DNA of 64,000 nucleotides, taken from assembly GCA_026261815.1 (NCBI GenBank), contig JAMPIT010000059.1, forward strand, positions 18,462,001 through 18,526,000, in the 5' to 3' direction. Below are positions 38,024 to 48,883 of the stretch, in pieces. Made by a program: the position numbers and the translations under genes. This stretch comes from Monarcha castaneiventris obscurior (Eukaryota; Chordata; Aves; Passeriformes; Monarchidae). Within the stretch, counting starts at the first letter, position 1. Every line of letters begins with the position of its first letter. A model generated the notes under the pieces. That model was not told where the DNA came from. It saw only the letters and a list, made by a program, of their open reading frames with translations, and ran no database searches.

Positions 38024-38027
38024 CTTC

Positions 38028-38519
38028 CTTAATTCAGCAGGCAAATTAGTATAACAGACCAGGTAATTTTCAAAGTATCAGCTTTGTCAGGTAGTATTTT
38101 GCAGTCAAAATTCCAGATACATTTTAAGTGGTAAAATGCCAATAATCCCAACAATTCTGTTTCCAAATTCTCATTTCTATCTCCTTCTAAGTATCTAATG
38201 GACTCTCAAAAGTCTCCTCTCTCTCTTTGCTATCAACATCAATGCTTCTTGAAATAAGAGAATTAGACAGTACTTACAGTCCATTTCCCACAATGGGAGA
38301 AATTTCCAAGCCTTTCACAGAAGCTGAAAGTCAAGTTGTGGAGGACCAGTCATGACTGTGTTTTCCCTGGAAAGTTGTGGTTGGAAGAGAGGGTCCCATG
38401 GTGCTGGGGCAGCACTGTTCTGAGCCAACTTCCTTTTCTGGCTCGGGACTTGTGCTAATGTGTGTTCCCCCCCACCTTTCACTTCCTGAAAGGCTCAAAA
38501 GGGCTGGCTGCACATGCAT
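38028..38519. other. Spacer between two LTRs
   Basis: No element is recognised with confidence. The part after about 38280 is GC-richer and might belong to the U3 of the following LTR. Confidence 0.4.
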
Positions 38520-38759
38520 GAATGAAATGGCATGAAAACTCTAGTTTACATAAAAGGCATGTAGCAGGGTAACTACCTCTGTTTCATCTCTCTTTGTCTT
38601 GCTACCACAGCTCCAGATAAGTCATACAGCAGGAACAATGTGGGATCTAAGGATTGATGATCTTCTTTGTCCTCTTTCTTTCTTTTCCACCATTATTTCT
38701 CTCCTCTCTTGCTTTGTCTGGGTGAAGTGTGACTATGAAATTCCCATATTTGGTACTGA

Positions 38760-38985
38760 AGTTTGTTGTGGGAATCATGAACTTTTGGAAGTGTGTTGTG
38801 GCTCATTAGCCAGCACCTTTGAGAAATGGTGTTTTGTGGATTGTGTGCTAGCACCTTTGAGAAGTTTGTTGTCGGAGTGGAGAGCTTATCGAATTGTGGT
38901 GTAAAAATTAAGGGCTTGTTAGCCACCACTTTTGAGAATTGTGTTGTAAAATTCAAGGGCTTGTTAGCCAGCACATTTGAGTCTA
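38760..38985 (+). repeat. Irregular minisatellite inside the LTR
   Basis: A core of the form cac-N-tttgag recurs at 38814, 38852, 38927 and 38972, alternating with gttgtg-rich segments. The last two units (from 38916 and 38961) share a 45-base period including 'agggcttgttagcca'. Earlier spacings are 38 and 75 bases. Since 45 is a multiple of three, the repeat keeps a minus-strand frame open and shows as a 15-residue repeat there. Confidence 0.75.
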
Positions 38986-39023
38986 AGGCAGTGGGCTGGT
39001 TGCTGGAGTTAAGGTGACTGTAC

Positions 39024-39029
39024 AATAAA
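39024..39029 (+). promoter_or_regulatory. LTR polyadenylation signal AATAAA
   Basis: Canonical AATAAA located 98 bases before the LTR 3' end, the expected R/U5 position. Confidence 0.65.
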
Positions 39030-39129
39030 AGCCTAAGAGTTCCCGGACACATGGACTGGTGTCTTTGTTCAGCCTGACGGGAACTGATAACAAATACCAC
39101 ACCCTGTACCAGGCGGGCTGTGACACAAG

Positions 39130-39147
39130 TGGCATCCAACATGAGAG
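39130..39147 (+). other. Degenerate retroviral primer-binding site
   Basis: tggcatccaacatgagag lies two bases after the LTR CA end. By my count about 12 of 18 bases agree with the lysine-tRNA(1,2)-type primer site of class II retroviruses. At least two of the differences have the CpG-to-TpG/CpA form expected from methylation decay. Position and sequence together support that a provirus, not only a solo LTR, once lay here. Confidence 0.55.
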
Positions 39148-40824
39148 TGCTGATCTAAAAGAGCTGAAGTCACAGCAATCATTATAAAGGTAACAGCTAT
39201 AAAAGAAGATACAATGGTCATCTCTTGGGTATTTGTAGTTCTGCAATATGCTAATTAAACAGAAGAAATGCAAGAAGGAAAATAACATTTTTTTCCCCCA
39301 AATTTTCCTACCAGTGATCTGGAGGGATGCATTACTAAAGAAGAGTCAGCAAATCCAAAGAAGAGCAATGGCAGTGTTGCAGGAGTTCAAAAGGAGAAAA
39401 CAAACATGCTTTTAACTGTATGAGGGATGCTCAGTAATCAGGAGGTTGCACAATCTTTCTGATATCTGTAAGCATTACTCCACAAAGAAAAACTAGAAGT
39501 TAAATAAGTAAAATGAACATATTTCCTTGGTACTCATAATTATATAACTGAAACAAAAAATTCTTGGTAAAAGGCAGTCAAGTAAAGGTATTGCATCTGG
39601 AGAAAGAATGAAGAATATGGGTAGAAGTAAGCTGTAGCAGTGATATAATTCTGCTAATTGCAATTAAGTGGCAATTTAAAAGTTTAAATAATTAAGCACA
39701 GAATTTCAAGACAAATTAGCAAGGCATATGAGACATCCTTCTACAGATAAATAATGACGACTTTCTTCCTGTTAAGAATTTTATCTCCACATTTCTATAA
39801 ACAAATATTGGAATACTGGCAACAGAAATTTTCAGAATCTAAGAACCTATTCCAAAATACTACCACCTTCCCAGCCTTTATAATGAAAGGTATTAAAATA
39901 ATATTTGTATTTCAACTCCATTTAAACTGGTCACTGATTCTGCAGTGGAAATTAATCTCTCAGTTAAGATACTATTTGAAAACACAATGAGAAATTAGAT
40001 GGCATCAGAAAAGTGAGAAGGCAAGAGAACCCCACATCTAATCTTTCAGAAGATTGACTAATATTGCATGTCATAGAGATGTTGAAAAATCTTAAGTTAT
40101 CTTTTCTTTCATACACAAAGTACTGAATAGGTTCGTGTTAAAATGAACATGCTCAAAGTGTTTAAGTAAATAAAGAAACCAGTTCTTGGTCTTGAGAAGT
40201 TCTTTTGTCATATCATATACCTACTATTATTAGAATCCCTAATAACACATAAAGGAGTAGTCATAACTGGGTCTTATTTTAAAATTTCCGTGACAGAAAG
40301 AATGTTTTTTGTCTTTGTCATCCTGAAAATGTAAAATTCAAAGCATTATTACTAAATGTCAATCATACAATAAAGCTGAGTTGTGCATGTGAAAATATAT
40401 ACTCATTCAGTACTTCAAAGGAAGGCTATAAAATTGAATTTAGAGATCTTTTAGAGTGGAAAAAATCATAACAAATATAATATAGGCAAATTGTGAATCG
40501 TTAACCACAGGACAGAGAATTAAAAAGAGCACAAAGTAAATTTACGAAAAGACAATTTTGGGTTGCCCATTTGCAAAGTGTCTGAAGAAAATATTCCCAC
40601 TCCATAACTGGGATTCCTGTATGATATTGGTAACTACCTATGACAATGAGGAAGCAATCACTTGTGACCTACTTCAGTGAAATGCAACATTAGAATGATT
40701 TATTCAATATGTTTATAAAACTCACAGAAATGACAGAATGAACCACCAGGTTTGCAATGACATAGAATTAGAGGGAATAGTCAATGCTCTTAAGGCCATC
40801 AGGCAGAGGCCATTAAGGCTCTTA
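39148..40824. other. Unique-looking AT-rich sequence after the primer site
   Basis: If a provirus was here, its leader and gag should follow. I find no recognisable gag, protease or pol motif, so the internal region is deleted or too decayed. A gtaac donor-like site occurs near 39188. Frames are at most 78 codons. Confidence 0.5.
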
Positions 40825-41300
40825 GGCAGAGGGACCTAAACAGGCTAGAGGAATGGACCAACAGGAATCTCATTAACTTCAAGATCACGAGATCTTCAGT
40901 GCCAGGTGCTGCCCCTGGGCAGGAAGCACTGGTGCAAAGACACAGGGTGATGTCTGCCTGCCTGGGAGCAGCTCTGACAAAAGGGACCTGGGGGCCTTGG
41001 CAGACACAAGTTGAGTGTCAGCCAGCAATGAGGGCTGCTGAAATGGCCAGCGGCACTCTGGAAGCCATCCATCAGTGCACAGCCAGGGCATCAAGAAAAA
41101 GGATTACCCCCCTCAGTTCAGCACTTTCAAGAGCACATCTGGATACTATACCCAGCACAGGAAAGACTGACAAACCGGACTGGGTTCAGCAGTGGGCTTC
41201 CAAGCACATTATAGCTGATGCACTTGCTGTGTGAGGGATGGCTGAGGTTCTGGGACATGATCAGCTTGGTTTATCAGAATGTATGAGCAGCTTTTAGTAT
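40825..41300 (+). mobile_element. CR1 LINE internal fragment (plus strand)
   Basis: Begins with 'agggacctaaacaggctag' and 'ggaatggaccaacaggaatc', then 'gggagcagctctgac', 'gggacctgggggccttgg', 'agtgtcagccagcaatgag' and 'cagttcagcactttcaagag', ending around 'tgtgagggatggctgagg'. These are successive pieces of the CR1 reverse-transcriptase ORF, with small deletions. The CR1 3' UTR and octamer tail are absent, so both ends are lost. A 111-codon frame (40899-41234) spans part of it but is not in a continuous CR1 frame. Confidence 0.85.
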
Positions 41301-43574
41301 CTAGGAGGACTTACTGAGCAGATGTAGACTTTTTATGAAGGGGGATAAGTTGTAGGGTCATACAAGCAGTAAGGACAAACACAAAAATGAATAATAAATT
41401 TTCTTACAGGCTTCATATTTTTCTAAGACAGCAAAACTTAAAATTAATCTCAAGTATTACCTTGCATTTTTGCATGCACACATTGACATTTTTCTCCTCA
41501 TGAAAGTTGGTATTCTCCCCAAATTATTAAGAATTTTTCACACACGAAACAGTGGTACTAGCAAGCAGAAGGAAGATACAATGCGAAAAAACATTCTTCA
41601 GTGATTCAAGAAGCAGAAGTAGGCAGTTATACTCTTCATTTTTCATCATGCAATCAATAATACTCTTCAGTTTTTCTTACTTCCAGATTTCTGTGTTAAC
41701 TTTATGCTTGCTTTTCTAGATGCTGATATTGCTTTCCTCTTCAATTTATCTCTCTCGTCCTTTACTCTCAGAAAGTCTTTTACTCCACCATATCAAATCA
41801 ACTGATGGTTACTGATGCGGCAACCAGTTTTCTCCCTCTATTTCACAGATAAAATCGAGACAGTCAGAAAGGAATTACTGTGATGCAAGGAGAGAAAAGA
41901 TTTTTCTCTCTTGAATTGCTACCAAAGCCCTCTGCACTTCTTTTCTGAAGATCAAGTAGCTCATTTTAGAAACAGATTTTTTTATTTCATAAATATATTT
42001 TTCAAAGGCAGTGAGTTGACATTGCATTGTGTCATGAAGGTTAAAACATCAAACCACTGTTTATTAGTGTTATTTTCTCTAGTAGCGCTTTAAAAATAAT
42101 AATTTAAATGATGTCTTAATACCATAATATAAAAAAATTTTTAAATGCAGCATCAGAAGTTTTCATATTTCTTAGCAGGAACACGGTCCTGCCTTATAGT
42201 CATATTGCCATATAGCCTACAGCTATAGTAAGAACAGAAGAGCACAGAAAGGTAAACTGATTATAAGAAAATACTTGTAGAAAGTAGATTTCATCATTTT
42301 GGTCATAACCTTCACAAAAAAAAAAAAGAGTATTCAACCCCCTATTTAAAGTAGGAACAGTAGTCAACTAAAACTAGCTATTTTAGCAGGACATGCTTCA
42401 GAATTATCAATGAACCATTAACATGTATAGTTTCAAATTCTCATCTCAAAATAATTAGGTACCTTAAATATTTTATTAGAACAAGTCTACTTTTGACTTA
42501 AATATATTTACTCTGAAATGATGCTGTTTTTAACAAAAAGAAAAATACAGGGAATTTATAAGTTACTGAAGAGCTCCCTGAAGAATTCAGGCTTCTGAAG
42601 CGCCTTTGTGAATACACCAAAATTTAGTTTACAGCAATCATAAGAAATGTTGAGAAGTACTATACTTTCTCTACTAACATGTCAAGAAAATGTTTTGTCA
42701 CAGTTATTGCCATCACTCAACATGAAGCATTAATGCTTACTTTAAATGACAGTGCTCAAGAATTAGTATGAGTTCTCAGCATTACTAATGACAGATAAAA
42801 CCCAGAAGTATTTCATGCATACGCTGAATAATGTGACAAAGACATACTAATGAAGAGGCAGATGAATATAAAAAGAAACTTTTTTAATTCAGCTGAATTC
42901 GATGCAGAACTAATGGATGAAACAGACATGAGAATTTTTAATTATTTTTTCCTGTTTTTTCATTAAGCTGAGACACTGAACAATAAAGTATTTGACTAAG
43001 GAAGGCCTAAGTACAGGCTTCATTTGAACTTACATGGCATGGGAAAAATAACAGTGCTAGAGAAGATTTGCGGCTTCCCTGTGTTCTCACATGTTCCCCC
43101 TCGTCATCTCCCCATGTCTTCTGATGAATATTTCAGTACATTAATCCTTCTACATCACACATCATCTCGAGAAGCACTGAAACTCTCCTGTGTGTGGCCC
43201 GGGCTAAGTGACAGCCAGGGTGAGCAGTGTTCCTCATAAATGAGGGACCACAGGACAGGAGCGGCCTGGCCTGGAGTAGCCACCACATAGGGAGAAACAT
43301 TTTCACCAGACTACAAAGTCTGTGAGTCTACAAAGACTCACATAAGCTGTAACAATGTATTATACTCGGCAAAACATCCAAAATTATCTCTGGAAAGTTC
43401 TGAAATATACCGTGAAAGTGGAGGCATGTGTGTGTAAAAACAGGGAAAAGAGGAAAGAAGAAAGGACAAGATGTCTATGTCCAACCTTTTATAAAAATTT
43501 ATTAAAAACATAGTTTGCAACTAGAGATGGATTTTAAAGGTTTCTATACTAAAAAGTATTTGTATTATGTGCTA
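41301..43574. other. Unique AT-rich sequence with twin hairpins
   Basis: No gene recognised. 43020-43340 is GC-richer, with a 71-codon frame and two adjacent hairpins at 43307-43342. Confidence 0.5.
43307..43342. repeat. Two adjacent, overlapping hairpins
   Basis: Hairpin one: cagact / agtctg (43307-43312 and 43317-43322) around a four-base loop acaa. Hairpin two: tgtgagtc / gactcaca (43321-43328 and 43335-43342) around the loop tacaaa. Both stems are perfect, and they share two bases and similar loops. The second could have arisen by duplication of the first. Confidence 0.7.
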
Positions 43575-43740
43575 GTGCACAGGTGCCAGTGGCAGCACTG
43601 GGGGATCTGCCAAAGCGGGCAGCTGGGGCTAAATCCCCAGCTGGGATGTCCCTGCAGCCCCTGGCGGGGGCAGGTATCTGCACTGAGGCCTGTGGAGGAC
43701 CCCAGGCTGGGGCAGGTGGCTGTTCCCTGAAAGATGCATG
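43575..43740 (+). mobile_element. Fragment of an ERVL-type LTR (plus strand)
   Basis: GC-rich island in AT-rich DNA with 'tccctgcagcccctggcgg', 'gaggcctgtggaggacccc' and 'gctggggcaggtggctg'. These are the diverged internal repeat-like modules (ctgcagccc ... gagcagg) of the long bird ERVL LTR also present at 45885. Both ends of the LTR are missing. Confidence 0.65.
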
Positions 43741-45884
43741 CTGAGGAAAGACCCAGACAATTATTCTGTGTAGAGCTAATAACATGCTTCTGCAACATTA
43801 CTTCTCTTAATGAGCCAAATAGCAAATTCCTGTGTATTTTTTATAAAACTTTTTGGTGGAGTTTGTAAAGATGACCATTATACTCCAATAAAGTCATATT
43901 AAGACATTTTACTCAGGCTCTCATGTGAAAAGATAAAAACTTTAACCTCTAAGGATTACCCTTTTCTATCCCCCAAAGGCTTAACTATCTACCTGAGTAC
44001 ATTCAGTACTAAGAAAACCATGACAGACAGTTATGTTTTACCCCAGTAACTAAAGACAGTCCCCCTCCCTCCAGAGATGGAAGGAATTTTAAAGCATTTC
44101 TCTTCAACCTTTCATTTTGAAGCACTACCTTTAATTATTCTTTTCCAGAATAGCTTTGGCTACTTTGCTGTTTTCTACAGTCATGGCATTTTGATTCAAG
44201 TTTAGCACACCTCCTGGATTCCAATAGCAACATCAAAGGAAAGCAAGTAAATTTTACATTTGCATATGGGATAGCGAGATTTCAGAGAACAGCTGGCTAT
44301 ACTCACCAGTAAATGGATTATACCCACTTGCAGATGAAAATATTTCTATTTGGGTATGAAGCTCAAACTCACAATTTATTCAGGAAAACTAGGTTAACTA
44401 CAGCAGCTCTTACTGAACTCTAAATTTTAAGTGAAGGTCTCACAAAATGTGCCTAATGCACAGTGATTTTTTTTCCTCGTGTTTGCATGTTTGTTTTACT
44501 ACACTGAATGTAGAAATAAGAAAATTTAAGAACGTGCCATGCAAAGCAGACATACATCATTTACTTTCTAAATTAATTATAAAAGCATCTAAGACCTTAC
44601 TTGTTTTCCTTTAAAGGAAACAAATAGAAAAGGTTTTATTCCCTACAAGTTCCATTAAGGTGTTAAAAAAATTAACAAGGATCAGAAGATACTACTGAAT
44701 TATCATCTACAATGTAATCAAATAGTTCCTAACTCTGAAAATATCTGAAGGGAAAAGTGTTGAAATATTAATTTATCAAATATTACTGTATCAAATGCCA
44801 AAAATTTAGAGGGTTTTTTTTCTATCTGTGGCATGAAAACAGCTACCGGGTGCGTATCTGTTGCAAGCTCAAGGTTTAATAAAGAACAGCTGCATCAAAA
44901 AGAACAAGTCCCAACAGGTACAGATTCTTCACAGATTATACAGGCACTTGGCCATCAAAGAGGAAAGAGGGCTGTATGACACCTGATTATGCAAACTCTT
45001 GTTTTCCCAAGTTCTAGAAAAGAAATGTGGTCACTTCAGTTCAGTGTAAGTGAAATCAGGAACACCATATGAAGACTAGTGAATAAATAGGATAACATAC
45101 CTAATTATGGGAGTGATGAAATCACTTTGATTAAGATGGCGTTGAAGAGATAAAGTACCCATCTAGTCACATCTGACTGATGTGTATTCATACCACTTAA
45201 AGGCAGGACAGCTAATGATAAAACATAAGCACAGACTTTGCAACATATGGCCAAATTCCTCATTTGGTGTGATTTTCTGTTCTTAAATGAATGATTCCCA
45301 ATGCAATTTCTTTTCAAATAATTTGAAGACTTCAAGCAATATTGGTCAGAAATACCCAGTAGGATAAAACTGAATAGCCTAGAAAAGGCTACTACAGTTT
45401 ATTTTAATTTTTAGACCTATGCAGAAGTACAAACAAATCCTACATGCAGTTCTTATCTTACTGGTTACTATTTGGAAAGTCCCATATATTTTCCATCACA
45501 TAATTAAAAAGATGAAAAAAATCCCTTTATCTGTGATCCAGTTTGGTTGGGTTTGATTTTTTTTATTTTTAATGTTATACAGACTGGCCATTGTTCTTCC
45601 ACAGTTCACTTAGAAGCCAAGTTTAGTGATCCTCAGCAGAAATAAAATGAAGACTAAGTGCAGACCACAGTATTTATGTTTGCTCCCACACTTCTTCACA
45701 TTTCTTGTCTGCATTCAGGGGAATGAAAATCAATCAAGTCTGTCAGCTCACTGCTTTCTGATGTAATGTTCAGTAACTACTTAATAGTGACTTTCTGTCT
45801 TGAGTCCTGACTAGCTTTTCAGTTAAGCATTGTGCACTCCTGAAGTATAAGCAGATTAAGCATGATATATTTGACATTTTCTTC
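43741..45884. other. Unique AT-rich sequence between two same-family LTR pieces
   Basis: No retroviral internal motif or other gene recognised. Frames are at most 76 codons. Confidence 0.5.
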
Positions 45885-46609
45885 TGTATTGGGTTTATGT
45901 GGCAAGGTTTTGACAGTGAAGAGGGCTGCAGGGGTGACTTCTGTGAGGACAGCTAAAGCTGAGCCAAACAGCAACGATGGTAACACTTTTTTTTTTAAGA
46001 AAAATATTTTTAAGAAAGAGTAAAAAGTTCTGTACAACTGCTACAAAAGGAGAGTGAGAAAACATGACAGAAACAACCAAGTAGACAATGAGGTGAGCGG
46101 AGAAAGAGAGGGAGAAGAAGGTCCAATCAGTGGATCTGGAATTCCTCTGCAGCTCACAGAGAATGTGGCAAAGGTGAGTTGTCCCTCTGCAGCCCATGAA
46201 GGCCCACGTCAGAGCAGGTATCTGCACTGTGGTCTGTGGAACAGACTGGAAACAGTGTGAGGAGGAAAGAGTGACAGGGACAAAGTGTTAAGAACTGACT
46301 ACAACCTCCTCTCCTTACCCCATGTTGCTTGGGGAGAGGGAGAAGGTAGGATAGTTAGGAGTGAAGTTAAGTCTGGGAAGAAGGAGAATGGGAGGAGCTG
46401 GTTTTGGTTTTTTTCTCCCTACTCTATTATTAACTGGAAATAAATTAAATGAGTTTCCCCAAGCTGAGTCTTTTTAACCCTAGACAGCAATCTCCCTGTC
46501 CTTCTGAGAATCCATGAACTTTTTCACTGTATTTTCTCCCCCTGTTGAGGAGGGGACATTGGAAGAACAGGTTGGTGGGCATCTGGCAGGCAGCCAAGAT
46601 TAAGCCACA
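45885..46609 (+). mobile_element. ERVL-type endogenous retrovirus LTR (solo, plus strand)
   Basis: Starts TGTATTGGGTTTATGTGGC and ends in 'cagccaagattaagccaca'. In between are 'gagggctgcaggggtgac', 'gagaaacatgacagaaac'-like sequence near 46047, one module of the ctgcagccc...gagcagg repeat (46180-46215), 'gacaaagtgttaagaactg', a G-rich gggagaggg stretch, AATAAA at 46439-46444 and 'tttccccaagctgagtc'. These match a common bird ERVL LTR in order. The copy is about 725 bp because most of the internal repeat modules are missing relative to longer family members. No internal genes flank it. Confidence 0.88.
46439..46444 (+). promoter_or_regulatory. LTR polyadenylation signal AATAAA
   Basis: Canonical signal in the ERVL-type LTR, 165 bases before its 3' end. 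Confidence 0.7.
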
Positions 46610-48417
46610 GCTTTCTTTGAACCAAAGCACAGAAATATGCATAAAAGGAGACTGTACATGAGCTTTTGTTAACACTGTAATGCCACTAAGTATAAACAGT
46701 AGGTAACTACAAAACCAAATAAGGACTTGGGGTATAGTTGTGCAAGCAAGGTAGAGGAAAGCATGCACATAGTAAAATCTGCAAGATCAGAACCAAGGAT
46801 GAAAGCAGAAAGGAAAGATATGTGGTAAAACATTCTGCAGAAGGTTGCCTGGTGCAGCCAGAATGATCCTGCAGAAGAAAGGAGGAAAAGACTGACAAAT
46901 GACTCCAGAATGAGCACTGCTTCAAGAAGATTAAGATGAGCTATGTCAGAAGCAGATAGATTCTCCCAATTTTTCTCCAAGTAGGAAGCTGAGGAACATA
47001 AACCAGTGAAACCAGAAAGGTGGGTAATAAAGTAACAGCCCACAGCAGATCCCTCACTGAGAGCTCTCAAGCCTCATTACTTTTATCCCCACAGCTAAAC
47101 CCATCAACAGCCACAGACATCAGTGTTAACTTTATGGCAACAACTCCCTGAAGCAGTGTACTCTTATGTAATTGTAGACAAAGTCTTAAAGGACTAATTG
47201 TATTCTATATGGAATGACAATTATGGATACTGCATAGGAACTAATTATTAGCAGTATGTATTATTAATTAATGACAGTCTATTTTTGTTCTGAAGTTTGA
47301 AACTCTTCTGAATTATCAGTCTTTTAAACAATCTAAAGACAGTGATCCTTGATATGTATATAGATAAGCATGCATTCAGTTGCCAAAACTGCCCAAGTCC
47401 CAGATTACCTATTTTTGAGAATTAAACAAAAAAATTGATGTGTTCAGTGTTGCATTTTATGCCTCAAAGAGTCAAACATTTTGGTGCATATAGAATCAAT
47501 AAATCTTCAGAGAAGATACTCTAAAGGAGAGTAACAAGGCCTACCTTTTCCCGTACCCCCAAAAAACTCAAAAACCAAACCACCAACAAGGAAAAAACCC
47601 AACAAAATAAAACCCTCAGAAAACCCCAAAACAACAACAAAACACTGCATTGGTTGTTGCAACAAGAGCAGCAGCCAATTACTAGTCTCCGGGTTTCAGC
47701 ATGGGACCGAGCTGCTGCTAGGAAGTGTATAGTGTTGGCAAAATCTCCATGTTTCTGTCTTGTAGCTCTCTAATTAACTGCTTGAGTTTTGGTGATGTAG
47801 CTCCTCAATTCCCGAGAAAGGCTGACATGCATATGATGAAGTGAATTTTTTCTAGAATGTCAGATATAGTTACAAAGGATCTGAAAAGCAAAGCAGATGA
47901 GTAATACTATCCTGTAATACAGCAAACATGCTACAAGGAATACAATATGTCCTTTCTCTTAACATTACACATGCAGTGTATGATCTAGTTCTTCTGACAA
48001 GCAAATCTCATTGAAGCTTTAGAACATGTCATATAGGGAAAAAAATCATACTCTACTGAAATTCATCTAGTTGAGAGCATGAGGAGGTCTCCCCTGTAGG
48101 GAGCCGGATGTGCCACTCATATTACTGAATACTTCAATGCAAGCACAGTTTTTCAGTTGCAGCCCCTCTTTACAATAACTCAGGGTCTAACGCCACTCAG
48201 GATCTTTACTAGAGCAGTACCATGGATCCTGCTGCAGCGGCTGGATGGTCGACTTGTCAGAGATATAGTTACTAACGAAAAAATTCTACTTTATCCTTGT
48301 GAGCACTACCCCATTCTCAGATGGGAATTTTAAATAACTGTCTTCCATCCAAGATGTTAAAGTCAGATAAAGGACGGGTGGCATGTCAGTACTTGCTGAA
48401 CAGAGTATAAAAGTCAT
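46610..48417. other. Unique sequence between two LTRs
   Basis: No ERV internal sequence. The frame 46669-47070 (minus, 133 codons) opens at TTG and has no domain. 47160-47290 is rich in TAATTA/ATTAATTA words. A/C-rich low-complexity sequence occupies 47560-47645. Confidence 0.5.
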
Positions 48418-48690
48418 TGCACTGGTTTTGGCTGGGGTAGAGTTAATTTTATTCACAGTGGCTAGTGTGGGGCTGTGTTTTGGACTGGTGTTGAACAGAA
48501 GGTTGATAATGCAGAGATGTTTTTGTTATTGCTGAGCAGGGCTTACACAGAGCCAAGGCCTTTTCTGCTTTTTGCATTACCATGCTGGTGAAGAAGTTGG
48601 GGATGTTTTGGACATTAGGAGAATGCACAGCCGGGACAGGTGACCCAAACTGACCAAAAGGATAGTCTGTGTCATATATTATGCTCAGTA

Positions 48691-48697
48691 TATAAAG
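48691..48697 (+). promoter_or_regulatory. TATA box of LTR
   Basis: TATAAAG about 190 bases before the ATTAAA signal, in the position expected for the retroviral promoter. Confidence 0.65.
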
Positions 48698-48877
48698 TGT
48701 GGGGAAGAAGCAGGGAAGGGGGAACTGTTGGAATGATGGTGTTTGTCTTCCCAAATCACTGTAACGCGTGATGGGACCCAGCTCTCCTGGAGATGGCTGA
48801 ATACCTGCCTGCCCATGGGAAGCAGTGAATTAACTCCTTGTTTTGCTTTGCTTGTGTGCATGGCTTTTTCTTTCGCT

Positions 48878-48883
48878 ATTAAA
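48878..48883 (+). promoter_or_regulatory. LTR polyadenylation signal ATTAAA
   Basis: Common variant signal, used by this LTR family, followed by a T/C-rich stretch. Confidence 0.6.

Larger units (their letters stand above)
38520..39127 (+). mobile_element. Endogenous retrovirus LTR, class II (ERVK-like), plus strand
   Basis: Supported by four ordered signals: a TATA-like acataaaagg near 38549, AATAAA at 39024-39029, a U5-like hairpin (39038-39045 with 39078-39085, eight exact pairs), and a CA end at 39126-39127. Two bases later lies a recognisable tRNA primer-binding-site relic at 39130-39147. Between TATA and AATAAA is an irregular internal repeat (38760-38985). A 149-codon minus-strand frame (38693-39142) exists only because of that repeat and is not a gene. 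The 5' boundary is uncertain; the range could begin up to 240 bases earlier. No gag or pol sequence is recognised after the primer site. Confidence 0.6.

Noticed and set aside
38693..39142. 149-codon minus-strand frame with 15-residue repeats
   Set aside because: It is the antisense reading of an LTR minisatellite whose 45-base period preserves the frame.
46669..47070. 133-codon minus-strand frame with hydrophobic runs
   Set aside because: TTG start, no known family, lies just outside an LTR. Hydrophobicity follows from A/G-rich plus-strand composition.
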